Shown here one piece after another: positions 37,099 through 48,181 of a stretch of 64,000 bases of DNA. The stretch is from contig OZ035997.1 in the NCBI GenBank assembly GCA_964035015.1, forward strand, positions 68,796,067 to 68,860,066, read 5' to 3'. The notes under the pieces were generated by a model. That model worked only from the letters and a program-made list of their open reading frames with translations. It was not told where the DNA came from and made no database searches. The translations under genes were made by a program, and so were the position numbers. The stretch is from Corallium rubrum (lineage: Eukaryota > Cnidaria > Anthozoa > Scleralcyonacea > Coralliidae). How positions within the stretch are numbered: the stretch's first letter is position 1; each line of letters opens with the position of its first letter.

Positions 37099-38691
37099 GT
37101 GAACATGAATATGTTCAGTTTTACATACTTGTTTGGGGTAACGTCAAGGTGGTCGAACATGGATGACGACGAAGAAAGTGATTGTGAAATGTGGATTACG
37201 CAAGACAAATTTCCGCAGAATGTCGCCAATTTTCTCCCAGAATCGCCAGAGAAATTTGAACTCAAAGACATCGAGCCAATAGCGACGATAGAGGTGGAGA
37301 AGCAACCCGATAATTTGATCAAGAAAGAGAAATGTTCTGGGCCATTATTAGTCGAACATATAAGCGACTTCGAGTAGCAAGAACGTATTAAAGATAGAAT
37401 ACCGAAATGCACAGTCGACAATACCAAATGGTGTTTTACGGCATGGGAAAATTGGAGAACAAAACGAAATTCAGAGCCTGTGAATGACGAGGATGAATTT
37501 ATTAAAGTTGGCGAGGATATCTTGGCATTTACAAACGAAGAACTTAATTACTGGCTAGCGAAGTTCGTTCTTAAGGCCCGAAAGAAAGAAAATGGCGAAG
37601 TCTATCGTGGAAATACACTGTATCAAATTGCTTGTGGGTTGCAGCGTTATTATGAGGGAAAATGGTAGGCCAGAATTGAATATCTTCAACGACGCTTCAT
37701 TTAAATTATTCCAGGATAGTATAGATGCTGAAATGAAAAGGTTAATTTCAGTTGGTGTTGGTGTCGACGTAAAGCAAGCCGAACCGTTCACAATAGATGA
37801 GGAAGGGGTTCTTTGGAACAAAGGTCTTCTTGGCGGAAACAACCCTCGGAGCTTGTTAGACACCATGGTTTTTCTTCTGGGAAAATTGTTTGCGTTGAGA
37901 GGAGGGAAAGAACATCGCAACTTGAAATTCAAACAGTTTACGCTGATCAGTGGTGAGAATGGTCGACTGGATAAGCTATGTTACAATTCCTTTGGAGAGA
38001 AAAACTGCAAAGGAGGGCTGAAAGACAAAGTATGGACCGAAGAGAATTGAACACCACGTGAATCCCAGTAATGCTTCTCGATGCTTGGTTGAGCTTTACA
38101 AAAAATACGTTTCTAAATGGTGGGTGCTAATTTTAATTTGGTTAGAATTTGCAGTTAAGTTATTTCGATGTAAACACCACGTATATGACCGTAATTAACC
38201 GATCGGTAATTTTTATTCTTGTTTTCAGTGCAAAAGAAAGTCTAGATGGACCATTTTATCTCCATCCAAAAGTGAAGTACAGTGACGAAGCTGGGTCAGT
38301 GTGGTATTTAAACGTTCCAGTTGGGCATAATACATTAGCAAAGACCGTGAAGCGGCTATGTACAGAGGCTTGCATTAAAGGAAACCGAACGAATCATTCA
38401 CTAAGAGTTACGACTGCAAAAAGAGGAGTAGAGCTTGGGATTCCTGATAAAATGCTAATGGAGCGAACAGGGCATCGTTCTGTTTCGTCCCTGCATATGT
38501 ATCAACGAGCTTCAGAGGAACAGAAAGAATTGGTATCCACCGTCCTTGAAAACTGTGAGAAAATGGGGGATGAGCCGAAACCAAAACGTTTATGTATATC
38601 GAAAGAAGAAGAAGCTCCGATCAGCAGTGCACGTGTGTCAAATGTTATATTTAGTAATTGTTCATTGCACATTGACAAATTCTATACGTAG
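37099..38691 (+). pseudogene. Crypton-like tyrosine recombinase (DUF3504-type), decayed
   Basis: The reading begins near an ATG at 37099 (or 37159, MDDDEESDCEMW) and runs through TKWCFTAWENWRTKRN and ARKKENGEVYRGNTLYQIAC, the N-terminal pattern of metazoan DUF3504/Crypton-related recombinases. It passes a TAG at 37375-37377, a frameshift near 37660 and another near 38035. A likely intron (38120-38228, donor ATG/GTGGGT, acceptor TTTTCAG) leads into the catalytic domain: NHSLRVTTAKRG, ERTGHRS and LHMYQR supply R, H-x-R-type and Y residues. The last exon (38229-38691) is intact. Relatives include Cryptons and host genes of the ZMYM/QRICH type. It is unlikely to be active. Confidence 0.75.
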
Positions 38692-40214
38692 ATTTGAGAA
38701 AATTCGCTTGTACTAGCTATAATGTTTCTAAAAATGTTGTGTTGAAATAGTTGTGATTTGGGAAACGTGCTATGTTCATTTTGTTGGGGGTTTTTGTGTT
38801 GTTTTGATAATGTTGAGATTAAATTGTTTTCCAAGCTAGTTATATGCATGTTGGCAACTGAAGGAATCGTATATACAATCCCTGAAATAGGTGGGATTGT
38901 ATATACAATCCCTGAAATAGGTGGGATTGTATATACAATCCCTGTTAGCTATGCGAATGCCATTGTAAATCAGCTAATCAGTACATTAACCCATATTTCC
39001 CCTGGGACAATTTAAAGACCGCCCCAGCTTTAGGTTTCTTCGTCAGATAAATCCCTCAAAGGAACAAAAGAAACCGACTCAATCGTGTTGTAAGAAGTGA
39101 TAAAGTGCCATATAATAAACTACTTATTTAACCTCAACTGTTTGGTCTTTATGGTAAAATATCAAACCTCAGCATTGCTGTATAACCTAGCTATGGCCTA
39201 ATCGGTCGGTCAATACAGCAATACCTCAGTTTGATATGTTACCGTAACGACCTCACTCGCAGTTTTAAATATTAAAGTAGTTAAAATTAAATTATGTTTG
39301 TAAAGATGATGATGCCACATAATCAATGTGAACAACTAATTTACACGATTAAAAAACTAAAACGTATACCTTAATTCTATACATGTAAAGTAATTTAAAT
39401 TAACAGTTATATTAACATTAATGTATTCAACTTACAGTTCCACATCCAAGATGGTCAAACAGAAAGGGATATTCTTTAACGATACACATAGTTCTTTTTT
39501 AGATTCATTGCATGTACTCTAATGGAAGAGCAGATATCCCTGGTAAACTCATTCCTGTTGGCTTCGGACAGTTTTTTTGCTCTCAAGAGCTTTACTCACA
39601 CTTCGAGAAAACTTGAAATTGAAATAGAGGTGAATTATTATTCTTGTTTAATTATTTTACTCAAGTTAACAAGTTATATAATTATTCGTTCAAAATATTT
39701 CTCCATTTATGATTGTTGAAGATCGTGCACTTAAATACAATTTCTCATAACAAGCTAAGGCTACATGTAATTGGGATAATTTGTGGAAAAACTACTTTAT
39801 TCATTGACACTTTCAATCTAATGACTCAGGCCTTCATCAGAGCAATCGAATTGTCATAATGCGCTGGTCTATTACTGAAATATACTAGTCTAATTAAAAG
39901 CTACTGTACATGTACAGCTGTTGGTGAGGTTGGGAAAATAAAATAAAATGGGCTAAAAGCTACTTGTAATAAAAAACAGTAAAACTAGTTTTCATGCTAA
40001 GCTTCAGTAAGGAGTGCAAAATGGCCATACTAGCAAGTTGCCAAAATTGGCAACAAGATTTTTATTGCTTTTTAGGATCCCTGTAGGCCTGTAACACATC
40101 TAGACAGGTAGTTTGCTATCAGCACAAAATTCCAGGGGATTGAACAAGCTCCCAGCTTCCAGCATCATCCAATCAATGTTTCATAATTATTAACTTCAAC
40201 ATTAAATTGACTAA
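38692..40214. other. Noncoding stretch with small repeats
   Basis: 38866-38942 has tandem units (ATTGTATATACAATCCCTGA, ~30 bp, two and a half copies). A hairpin lies at 39154-39243 (GGTAAAATATCAAACCTCAG paired with a CTCAGTTTGATATGTTACC arm). At 39823-39843 the word GACTCAGGCCTTCATCAGAG relates to the palindrome at 4369. No gene seen. Confidence 0.6.
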
Positions 40215-40907
40215 TTTACTTGGACTAATCACATCGGAAACTTATGTTCAACCCTCAATAGTAGGCTTGCATTACTGCGTCGGATTAAGCCTTTCTTAAC
40301 TAAAGATTGTGCTCTTCGTTTTTATAACTCATGCATTCATGCCAATATTATTTACTGCTCTGTCACTTGGGGTAATTGTTCCAAAACACTTTTGCAAAGA
40401 ATTCTTCGCCTTCAAAAGCGTGCAGCACGCATTATCTTAGATGCTGAGTATTCTACTCCTTCTGTTCTCCTTTTTTCCCAGCTTAAGTGGATTCCAATTT
40501 TTGATCTAATTAAGTTTAGAAAGCTGCTTCTACTATTAAATATACTAATCAACCCTAATGCTCCAACGTCTTTTAAATTTATGTTCAATTTCTTATCTGC
40601 CACTCGACAACACGTTCGTACTAGAGCCTGCTTATATGACCTAAAGCTTCCTTACCCGCGTACTAATTCTGGTAAACGAACAGTTCTCTACAGCGCCTCA
40701 ATTCTCTTTAACGCCTTAGATAATGATTGCAAACAGCTTGCCATGTCACCTGCATGTACTTCTGATGCTTTCACATTAAGATTAACTACTACTAAACGCA
40801 AACTCAGAAATTACTTTCTTCATAAACTTACCTGTATTAACCATCTGGAAGACCTTTTTTGCGTCAATCGTAATTTTTTATTGAATTGTAAATGTGTTTC
40901 TACTTGA
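40215..40907 (+). pseudogene. 5'-truncated LINE reverse transcriptase C-terminus (CR1/L2-like)
   Basis: A continuous frame of about 230 codons starting just after a TAA, with RLALLRRIKPFLTKDCAL, HANIIYCSVTWGNCSKT and LQRILRLQKRAARII, the region downstream of the RT catalytic core in CR1/L2/Jockey-group non-LTR elements. The endonuclease and RT core are missing, as is usual after 5' truncation during target-primed integration. A stop at 40905 is followed by a short 3' UTR with an AATAAAG-like signal and a TTCTA-type tail. Confidence 0.82.
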
Positions 40908-41065
40908 CTAGTTTATCACTTGACATTATTTCCATATATAGTGTATTAGTTATGTCTGTTGTATTTGTAAATATTGTAATATTGTGAGGGCCGTATGTTA
41001 GATAACCTTTACGGTTAATACGTCTTTTCCCTCGAAAAATAAAGTTTTATTCTATTCTATTCTTA
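40908..41065 (+). repeat. LINE 3' UTR and TTCTA tail
   Basis: GGGCCGTATGTTAGATAACC and ACGTCTTTTCCCTCG precede AATAAAGTTTTATTCTATTC, ending in a short TTCTA-type microsatellite tail as in CR1/L2-like elements. Confidence 0.7.
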
Positions 41066-41408
41066 CTACTGTAAAACTTAAAGATTACACGTGGTCATGC
41101 TAAAATGAAAATTTTTGTAAAAACTTGTTATCCCATGCAAGCCTTATACCCTGAAAACATAAAGATTAAGATACACAATTTTAATTTGATTAATTTTGCA
41201 TAATTAATCTTTGAATAAATCTAGGCTTTTTTATTTGATTGGTATTAATGCCATTTTTCACTTTTATTATAAATAATATCAAAATCAAGGAGAATAATAA
41301 GCTATACGAATAATTTATTTAATTGTTTGTGTACACTATCATTTATTCAATTATTTCATGTATCATTAATTTTGCAAAATTATTCAAAACAAACAAAATT
41401 GTGTGGAA
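41066..41408. other. AT-rich spacer
   Basis: No gene, RNA or repeat I can support. Confidence 0.5.
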
Positions 41409-42040
41409 AATGGAAAATACAAGTTTGAGAGTCCAAAAACACGTGATTAAACAATTCGGGAAAAGAATAAAACTAAATGTTATCGATAGTTAAGCAGTCT
41501 GACAATCAACCGCTGTTATCAAATAAATACTAACAGTTGTTGCTATGGCAACAATGACGTTGACGTTTCAAAATGGCTGCCAGTTACCCGTCAAACTAGT
41601 TTAATTCGGAAAAAAGTTTGGTGACCCCAATTTTTTTTTCTTTAAAACTTTTCTTGAAGTAGGAGTAATCAATAGGCCGATTTAAAAAAAATTCTGTAGA
41701 GCGAAATTTTCTAAAAATTAATAAACATGATTTTTCCAGAAAAAATTATTCGTTCTACAGAATTTTTTTTAAAATCGGCCTATTTGATTACCCATACTTC
41801 AAGAAAAGTTTTAATGAAAAAAAAATTTGGGGTCAAACTTTTTTTTTAATTGAATTAGTTTTGAAGGGTAATTGCCAGCCATTTTGAAACGTCATTGTTG
41901 CCATAGCAACAACTGTAGCTATTTATTTGGTAACAGTTTTTTATTGTCAGACTGTTTAACTATGCATAACATTTACCTTTTATTCTTTTTCCGAATTGTT
42001 TATGCACGTGTTTTGGACTCTCAAACTTGTATTTTCCATT
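41409..42040. repeat. ~630-bp palindrome (foldback element)
   Basis: The left arm runs from TGGAAAATACAAGTTTGAGA through TGTTGCTATGGCAACAATGA and CAAAATGGCTGCCAGTTACC to AATAGGCCGATTT. The right arm returns in inverse order (AAATCGGCCTATTTGATTAC, CATTGTTGCCATAGCAACAA, TCTCAAACTTGTATTTTCCA). Arms are about 300 bp around a short A/T-rich loop near 41700-41740. It encodes nothing recognisable. Confidence 0.93.
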
Positions 42041-42349
42041 CCTTCAAGAAACTGTGGAGCCACCTTAAGTAAGTATATACTGTATCATGTTTCTACAAAA
42101 AAAAATTCAATTGCCAAATGACATACAAAGCCATTATAGTATCCGTATCCTCCCAGTCGACACCTTTATTTTTGGTTTAATTTCAGTCAACTACAATTAC
42201 CTGTGGTTTAATACTTCGAAATGAAATTTAGGACTTATATTGTATAATGGTACCTGTACTGTTAATACAAATATTTGGGGGAATAGAGATATCTTTGCTG
42301 AAACATGTGTTCATAAATTATTCAATGTTGTGTTATGTTTTTTACATAC

Positions 42350-42727
42350 CTTTTTAGGTAACTGATACGCACACAACCAACGTTCATCAGGTTCATCCTC
42401 CTCCTTTATGAATGCTGGTTTAACCTCTGCTTGACAAGTTACCTGGAAGCTGCATACTGGTTTTAACATGGAGTTGTATTCTGTTGAACTTACGTTTGGT
42501 GTTTCCTCCACTTCAACAAATGAGATGGGAAAAGCTTCAATTCTGGTTGCATTGAAGACAGCCTGCACAGGAGTACCAGTGTTTTGGTCATTGCTTGCCA
42601 CATCAAATGACTGTGTATTCCCAGCTGAAGCCAGTGCCCTCCTTATTAAAACTATTTGACCTGCTTTAATTCCGCAAGTCTTTAAGAGGCCATCATCTGT
42701 ACTTTCAAGTACATCTAACACATTTAA
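42350..42727 (-). CDS. Internal exon of an unknown protein with a SAM-like segment
   Basis: A 378-bp exon bounded by acceptor CTTGACAG and donor AAAAAG/GTATGT, phase 0 at both ends, 126 codons without a stop. The start, VLDVLESTDDGLLKTCGIKA followed by GQIVLIRRAL, resembles the second half of a SAM domain (acidic residues, L, GI..G, then a final helix). The rest (FVEVEETPNVSSTEY, AFIKEEDEPDERW) is acidic and unfamiliar. I see no neighbouring exon on this strand. It may belong to a host gene or a transposon-borne gene; the product is not assigned. Confidence 0.5.
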
Positions 42728-42899
42728 CTGTCAAGAAAATGTCAAGATGATTAAGAATCATTGCAACAGCTATATTTTTACTGCAAAGATCACTTAAATC
42801 TGTGTTCCACGTGAATTTTAACAAAATGGTATTTGAACAATGGGATTTTTGAAAATTGACATGTACTGTATATTAGATATAATTTCTTGCAATAACGTT

Positions 42900-42975
42900 A
42901 ACCCTTTCCCTACTACACCGCCCACTCTGTTATTTTACTCTGGCTATATAACGCCAGACGATTTTACTCGTCTAT
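42900..42975. repeat. Dispersed repeat fragment split by the BEL element
   Basis: AACCCTTTCCCTACTACACC, then ACGCCAGACGATTTTACTCG. The same words AACCCTTTCCCTACTACACC recur at 48239, and a diverged CTAATGCCAG...ACTCGTC repeat occurs at 57020-57200. The retrotransposon inserted within this family. Confidence 0.7.
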
Positions 42976-43152
42976 TGTCATATATAATCCGTAATTAATT
43001 TGATTGATTGATGACGTTGAATCATGTGATTCACAACATGTATGAAAGGAATCGAATGTTGATAGTTAGTGTACTTGTGACCTTTACCAAGTAATGGTAA
43101 AACGATTAAAGGATGAGAAATAGAAAGTCGAGGTATTATTCGAATCATTACA
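42976..43152 (+). repeat. 5' LTR of the BEL/Pao element
   Basis: TGTCATATATAATCC to GAATCATTACA. By eye it differs from the 3' LTR at about two positions (CATGTGATTC versus CATGCGATTC, GTTGATAG versus GTTAATAG). Confidence 0.95.
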
Positions 43153-43184
43153 TGGTGCCCAACGTGGGGCAGTGAAGTATCAAC

Positions 43185-44366
43185 ATGAGCGACAATGTAG
43201 CGCGGGCACGCGCGATCCATGGTGGAAATCATGGAGTAATGACCAAGTTGAGCAAGGAGGCTGAAGAGTTACTTACCACTGGTCAAAACCAAATCATTAA
43301 AGACCAAAGCTGTCAAAAGCGGTTGAGGGTCATAGCCGAATTGTTGGGAGAGAAACTAACATTAGTTAAGTCTCTGGATGACGAAATTAATACGAAATGT
43401 GAAGTCGCCGAAATAGAAAACGAAATCGAAGAATCCGATATAATCAATTCACGAGTTATGGAAGTGCAAAGAGCCATTTTGGAAGCGACCAGTCAACGGG
43501 TGTGTTCGAATGACAAGGAATTTGTACCTAATAACGACAACGTGCCAGCTGTAGAAAACACTGGAAATACGAATGGAGACATGATGGAGGCTCCGAGTAG
43601 CGATATTGATGAAAATTTGGCCGACCCGATTATAGAAATTCAACCCGACGCGACTATTGATTCTGCATTACATGGCCCTCAACCCACAGGAATTCCAGGT
43701 ATGTCAGCCACATCTTCATTGCACTTTAATAATAATGCTAACCAGTACAATCCTTACCAAACACGATCAAGATTACCAAAGCTAGTTCTACCTAAATTTA
43801 GAGGGGAAGTTACACATTGGCAAGGCTTTTGGGACAGCTTTAACAGTTCTATCCATTCAAATTCCCATTTAAGTCCAATCGATAAGTTCAATCATCTCAA
43901 TTCCCTGTTGGAGGGTGAAGCACTACGCGCTATTCAAGGTTTAACACTTTCAGACGCGAACTATCAGGCTGCCATCGATATTTTGCATAAGCGTTTCGGC
44001 AAGACGCAACACATTATTTCCACGCATATGGATGCTCTTCTCAAAATACAACCTTGCAATAGTGAAAGAGCATCTCAACTTCGATCTGTTTACGATAAAA
44101 TTAGCATAAACGTCCGAGGTTTACAGGCGCTCGGAGTTGACCCCAGTCAATACGGGAGTCTGCTAATACCCGTGATCATGTTCAAACTCCCGCCAGATGT
44201 TCGGCTTTTGGTCGCGCGAAGCGTCACGCTAGAGGTCTGGAAAATGTCAGAGCTATTAGATGTAATCTTAAAGGAAGTCGAGGCGCGTGAGATAAGTGAT
44301 AATGTCACGACGCAGATAAGGGCAATATCCTGCCGAGAAACCGGACGCCAATGTCAACAGCTTTAA
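43185..44366 (+). CDS. BEL/Pao gag-like ORF with DUF1759
   Basis: An ATG 32 bp after the 5' LTR opens 393 codons. The N-terminal part is a predicted helical, charged segment. Residues ~195-300 match the DUF1759 gag region of BEL elements (LPKLVLPKFRGEVTHWQGFW, then IDKFNHLNSLLEGEA and LHKRFGKTQHI). The frame runs out at a TAA at 44364, where the next part continues in another frame, suggesting a one-base deletion near 44340 that split what is normally a single gag-pol frame. Confidence 0.88.
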   Translation: MSDNVARARAIHGGNHGVMTKLSKEAEELLTTGQNQIIKDQSCQKRLRVIAELLGEKLTLVKSLDDEINTKCEVAEIENEIEESDIINSRVMEVQRAILEATSQRVCSNDKEFVPNNDNVPAVENTGNTNGDMMEAPSSDIDENLADPIIEIQPDATIDSALHGPQPTGIPGMSATSSLHFNNNANQYNPYQTRSRLPKLVLPKFRGEVTHWQGFWDSFNSSIHSNSHLSPIDKFNHLNSLLEGEALRAIQGLTLSDANYQAAIDILHKRFGKTQHIISTHMDALLKIQPCNSERASQLRSVYDKISINVRGLQALGVDPSQYGSLLIPVIMFKLPPDVRLLVARSVTLEVWKMSELLDVILKEVEAREISDNVTTQIRAISCRETGRQCQQL

Positions 44367-47300
44367 TTAGTAACGATGTCCCACGCGTCAGAGGAAATCA
44401 GATTAAATGTGCGTATTGCTCTGGAATGCCTTATTCTGCTTCGTGCGAACGCGTGACAGAACGCTCGGCTCGCTTAGAATGTCTAAAGAGAGATCGAAGA
44501 TGCTTTGTTTGCTTGAGGGTCGGTCACAGAAGCGATCAATGTAAGGCTAACAAAAACTGTCGACGTTGTCACGGTAACCACCATCAGTCAATTTGTAATC
44601 AAATAACACCAAATGCTCCGAATTCCACTATCCAAAACGAGAACTCGCGTGACACGCAACTTTCCACCGTAGGGGATAACGACCCCGGCAGTCAACCCAC
44701 TTCAACAACAAGCAACGTTGCGCATAACCACGCCGAAGGTGAAGAAGAGTTTGGTGATTCAACAACGGCTATCGCGCGTACTAAACCAAGGGGAAACGTA
44801 TTGCTGCAAACAGCGACAGCAACTGCAATAAGCGAAGACGGGACGAAGTCGTCTAAGGTAAAGATATTGTTTGACAGCGGAAGTCAACGGTCGTATGTGA
44901 CAGATGAGCTGAAATCAAGGCTTAACCTGTCATTGACGAAATCTGAAACGCTTCATCTCAACACCTTTGGAGTCAAGAGTTTTCGCAAACAAACTTGTGA
45001 CGTTCTAAGCTTGAAACTGCAAGACAACAACAATGAAGTCGTCAGTATTTCTGTGCTTAGCTTCCCTATCATCTGTTCACCACTATCTACATGCGTAGAT
45101 GTCAACGATTACCCCCATCTAGAAGGTCTATCCTTGGCAGATAATTCCAGTTCTCAAGAGCCCATAAATGTGTTAATTGGAACGGACTACTATTGGGACT
45201 TCGTGATGAACGAAACCGTACGCGGAGAATCCGGACCCACTGCGGTCAACAGCAAGTTTGGATGGCTGCTCTCCGGTCCGACTGGATGCGTTAAAAGATC
45301 CAAAAACACGTCCCTGACCACTTTGGTCATATCGGGAACTAGTGGCGACTCGCAACACTGCACGCGAGACGATCTACTTATCAACACTCTGAAGCAGTTC
45401 TGGGAAACGGAGTCCATTGGAATACGAGGAGATTCGGGGAGCAACGAAATCGGCGATGGGTTCAACGAAAACGTATTTTTCAATGGAGATCGTTACGAAG
45501 TGGAACTGCCATGGAAGGAAGATTGTCCTACAATTTCAAACGACTATGAACTGGGTGTCAATCATTTAAGATCATTGCAACGAAGAATGTCAAGGGAACC
45601 AGAGTTAATTCAAGAATACAATCAAATTATTCAAGACCAGCTTAAAAATGGCATCGTGGAAAAGGTTTCTGAGGACGGAGTCGAGAAAAGGGAAAGCGAA
45701 ACCGTACACTACTTTACCACATCACGCTGTGATTCGACGAGATCACGCAACGACGAAGCTGAGAATCGTTTACGACGGTTCTGCCAAACTACCTGAACGT
45801 GGTTACTCATTGAACGATTGCCTAGAAACCGGTCCCAATTACACACCGCAGTTATTCGATATGCTCATCAAATTTCGTTGGCATAAAATTGGTCTTACGG
45901 CGGATATCGAGAAGGCGTTCCTCATGGTGGCGATCAACGAAGTCGACAAGGACAAGCTCCGATTCCTGTGGTTTAAAGATCCAAATGACGTCAACTCTGA
46001 GTTTTTACATTTGAGATTCACCCGACTTGTGTTTGGTCTCAGACCTTCGCCTGCTATATTAGGATCAACCATCCGTCAACATCTCGACAAGCAAACGGAA
46101 TTCAATCTCGAGCTGATTGAACTATTAAAGAACGCTTTTTACGTTGATGATCTTGTTAGTGGAGCCGAGAACGAAACCCAGGCGCTTGAGTTGCATTCGA
46201 AGTCCAAATTAATCATGCAACCAGGTGGATTTAATTTGCGTAAATGGAGTACCAATTCCAACTGTGTGAAGGAGTCGATCAATGTTTCTGAGAAAGGCGT
46301 TGGGTCACCAGCGTCAACTGCAATCACGAAGTCTATTTGCGAAGAAGATGAATCTTATGCAAAGGCGACAACCGGCTCTTCAATTAACATACCCGACACC
46401 ACCGACAACAATACAACCCAGGTTTTAGGATCTATTTGGGACACCAAGGAAGATCAAATGGCATTAAATTTTTCGAATCGGTGGAAGAAGCGAAATCCCT
46501 CCCGGCAACAAAGCGATCTATATTGAAAATCGCAGCGAAGATTTTTTATCCACTTGGATTTTTGAGTCCATTTACGATACAGTGGAAGGTCCTTTTCTAA
46601 TTGCTTTGCAAGGGAGGTACGGATTTGGATGATCAACTGAGTGAAGAATTGTCGAAGGAACTGAGTTCACTGATAAACGAGCTTCAATCATTGAACAGCG
46701 TTCGTGTCCCGAGATGTTACTTCCGCAACAGAAATGACGTGGAATCAATGCAACTTCACTGCTTCAGCGATGCCTCGGAAAGAGCCTACGCAGCTGTTAT
46801 CTTCCTTCGAACAACGTACGGGAGCGGACAAGTGGAAGTGAAGCTAATCGCATCGAAGACCAAGGTAGCTCCGCTAAAGAAACAGAGATCCCTAGGCTAG
46901 AATTGCTTGGGGCAACTATTCTCATCCGACTTGCAGCAACCGTCAGGAACGCTTTACCTGCCATCCGCAAGCAAGACACCTTACATTGGGTTGACTCCAT
47001 GGCCGTTTTATGTTGGATTCGGAACTCGAAGCCTTGGAAACAGTACGTGATGAGTAGAGTGGTGGAGATACGAGAGAGCACTACAGCAGAGTCGTGGAAA
47101 TTCTGCCCAGGGGAAAGGAATCCAGCAGACATCCATCACGAGGAATGAAAGCGAGCGACTTAGCCCAGGAAACGCGTTGGTGGAATGGTACAGAGTTTTT
47201 GTACAAGCCAGAAAGCGAGTGGCCTCGAGAATGTAATGCAAGAAACGAACCGGAATTCGCTATGAAGGAAATCGTAAAGAATCCTAAATCAATCGTACAC

Positions 47301-47830
47301 GCATACAACCAACGCCAAATTCAAGTCACTTTGAAATCATCAGTACTAATGAATCATTGACCCGACGAGTTAAACATCAAAGACTGCTGAATCAATTTAC
47401 GGCCACCTGGAGAAGGGATTACCTGTTCAATCTAAGAGAGTCGCATGCCACAATTACATCGAAGAAAAGGGAGAATCCAAACATAGCTGTTGGTGATGTA
47501 GTACTGCTTCGGAACGACTCGACCAAGAGAATGCTGTGGAAATTAGCAATTGTACAAGAATTGATAGCGGGGAGCGACGACAAGATAAGAGCAGCGATTG
47601 TTAGAGTACCTGATACCAGAAACTTACTTAAGGAGTGTAAAACACTTGATTCCTCTCGAAGTGAGTTCACACGCAGAGACGACCGAAGCAAGGAAACCGG
47701 AGGAGAATGTAAGACAGCCAGTCGAAGCTGGAGCCAAACTACGCCGCAGGGCGGCGATGGACGGAGAACTATTACGCAGACTGAGGTCGTAAGAGTATTA
47801 ATTAATTCAACTTTTTTAGTCTTAACATAA
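44351..47830 (+). pseudogene. BEL/Pao pol region, multiply frameshifted, integrase core missing
   Basis: In order: a CCHC-type knuckle region (CLRVGHRSDQCKANKNCRRC, 44500-44600); an aspartic protease/DUF1758 segment with LFDSGSQRSYV (44868); reverse transcriptase (45790-46170) with GLTADIEKAFLMV and YVDDLVSG; RNase H with HCFSDASERAYAAV (46760) and LHWVDSMAVLCWIRN (46980); and a C-terminal DUF5641 segment (47360-47620, DVVLLRNDSTKRMLWKLA). Frame changes occur near 45700, 46470-46600, 46880 and 47130. Between about 47310 and 47357 the sequence jumps from the region before integrase straight to DUF5641, so the DDE integrase core is deleted. Confidence 0.88.
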
Positions 47831-48004
47831 CGTATATTATCAAACTACAGTTGCAAGTGAAGAAGCACTTTGGCTTCGAGGACAGAACAAAAAACCCACC
47901 AGAACTTGTACTCATATATTACGTTAGCATTAATTTGTTATTGTTCCTTGTTCTTGTTCAAAAATGATACATCTGATTCACAGTTAGTGAACAGATGCGG
48001 GGAG

Positions 48005-48181
48005 TGTCATATATAATCCGTAATTAATTTGATTGATTGATGACGTTGAATCATGCGATTCACAACATGTATGAAAGGAATCGAATGTTAATAGTTAGTG
48101 TACTTGTGACCTTTACCAAGTAATGGTAAAACGATTAAAGGATGAGAAATAGAAAGTCGAGGTATTATTCGAATCATTACA
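48005..48181 (+). repeat. 3' LTR of the BEL/Pao element
   Basis: Same length as the 5' LTR with about two mismatches by eye. Confidence 0.95.

Larger units (their letters stand above)
42976..48181 (+). mobile_element. BEL/Pao LTR retrotransposon, full-length structure but decayed
   Basis: Two 177-bp LTRs bound an internal region with gag-like, protease, RT, RNase H and DUF5641 segments in BEL/Pao order. It is flanked by TCTAT (42971-42975) and CCTAT (48182-48186), a 5-bp duplication with one change. A TGGTGCCCAACGTGGGGC primer-binding-site candidate follows the 5' LTR, and a short purine tract (GCGGGGAG) precedes the 3' LTR. Pol has several frameshifts and lacks the integrase core, so it is not autonomous. 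Confidence 0.93.

Noticed and set aside
36906-37427. 173-aa minus-strand ORF
   Set aside because: Antisense shadow of the tyrosine recombinase exon.
38758-39015. 85-aa ORF with GIVYTIPEIG repeats
   Set aside because: The repeats come from a ~30-bp tandem DNA repeat in noncoding sequence after the recombinase pseudogene.
45173-47691. Antisense ORFs within the BEL element
   Set aside because: Shadows of gag-pol reading frames.
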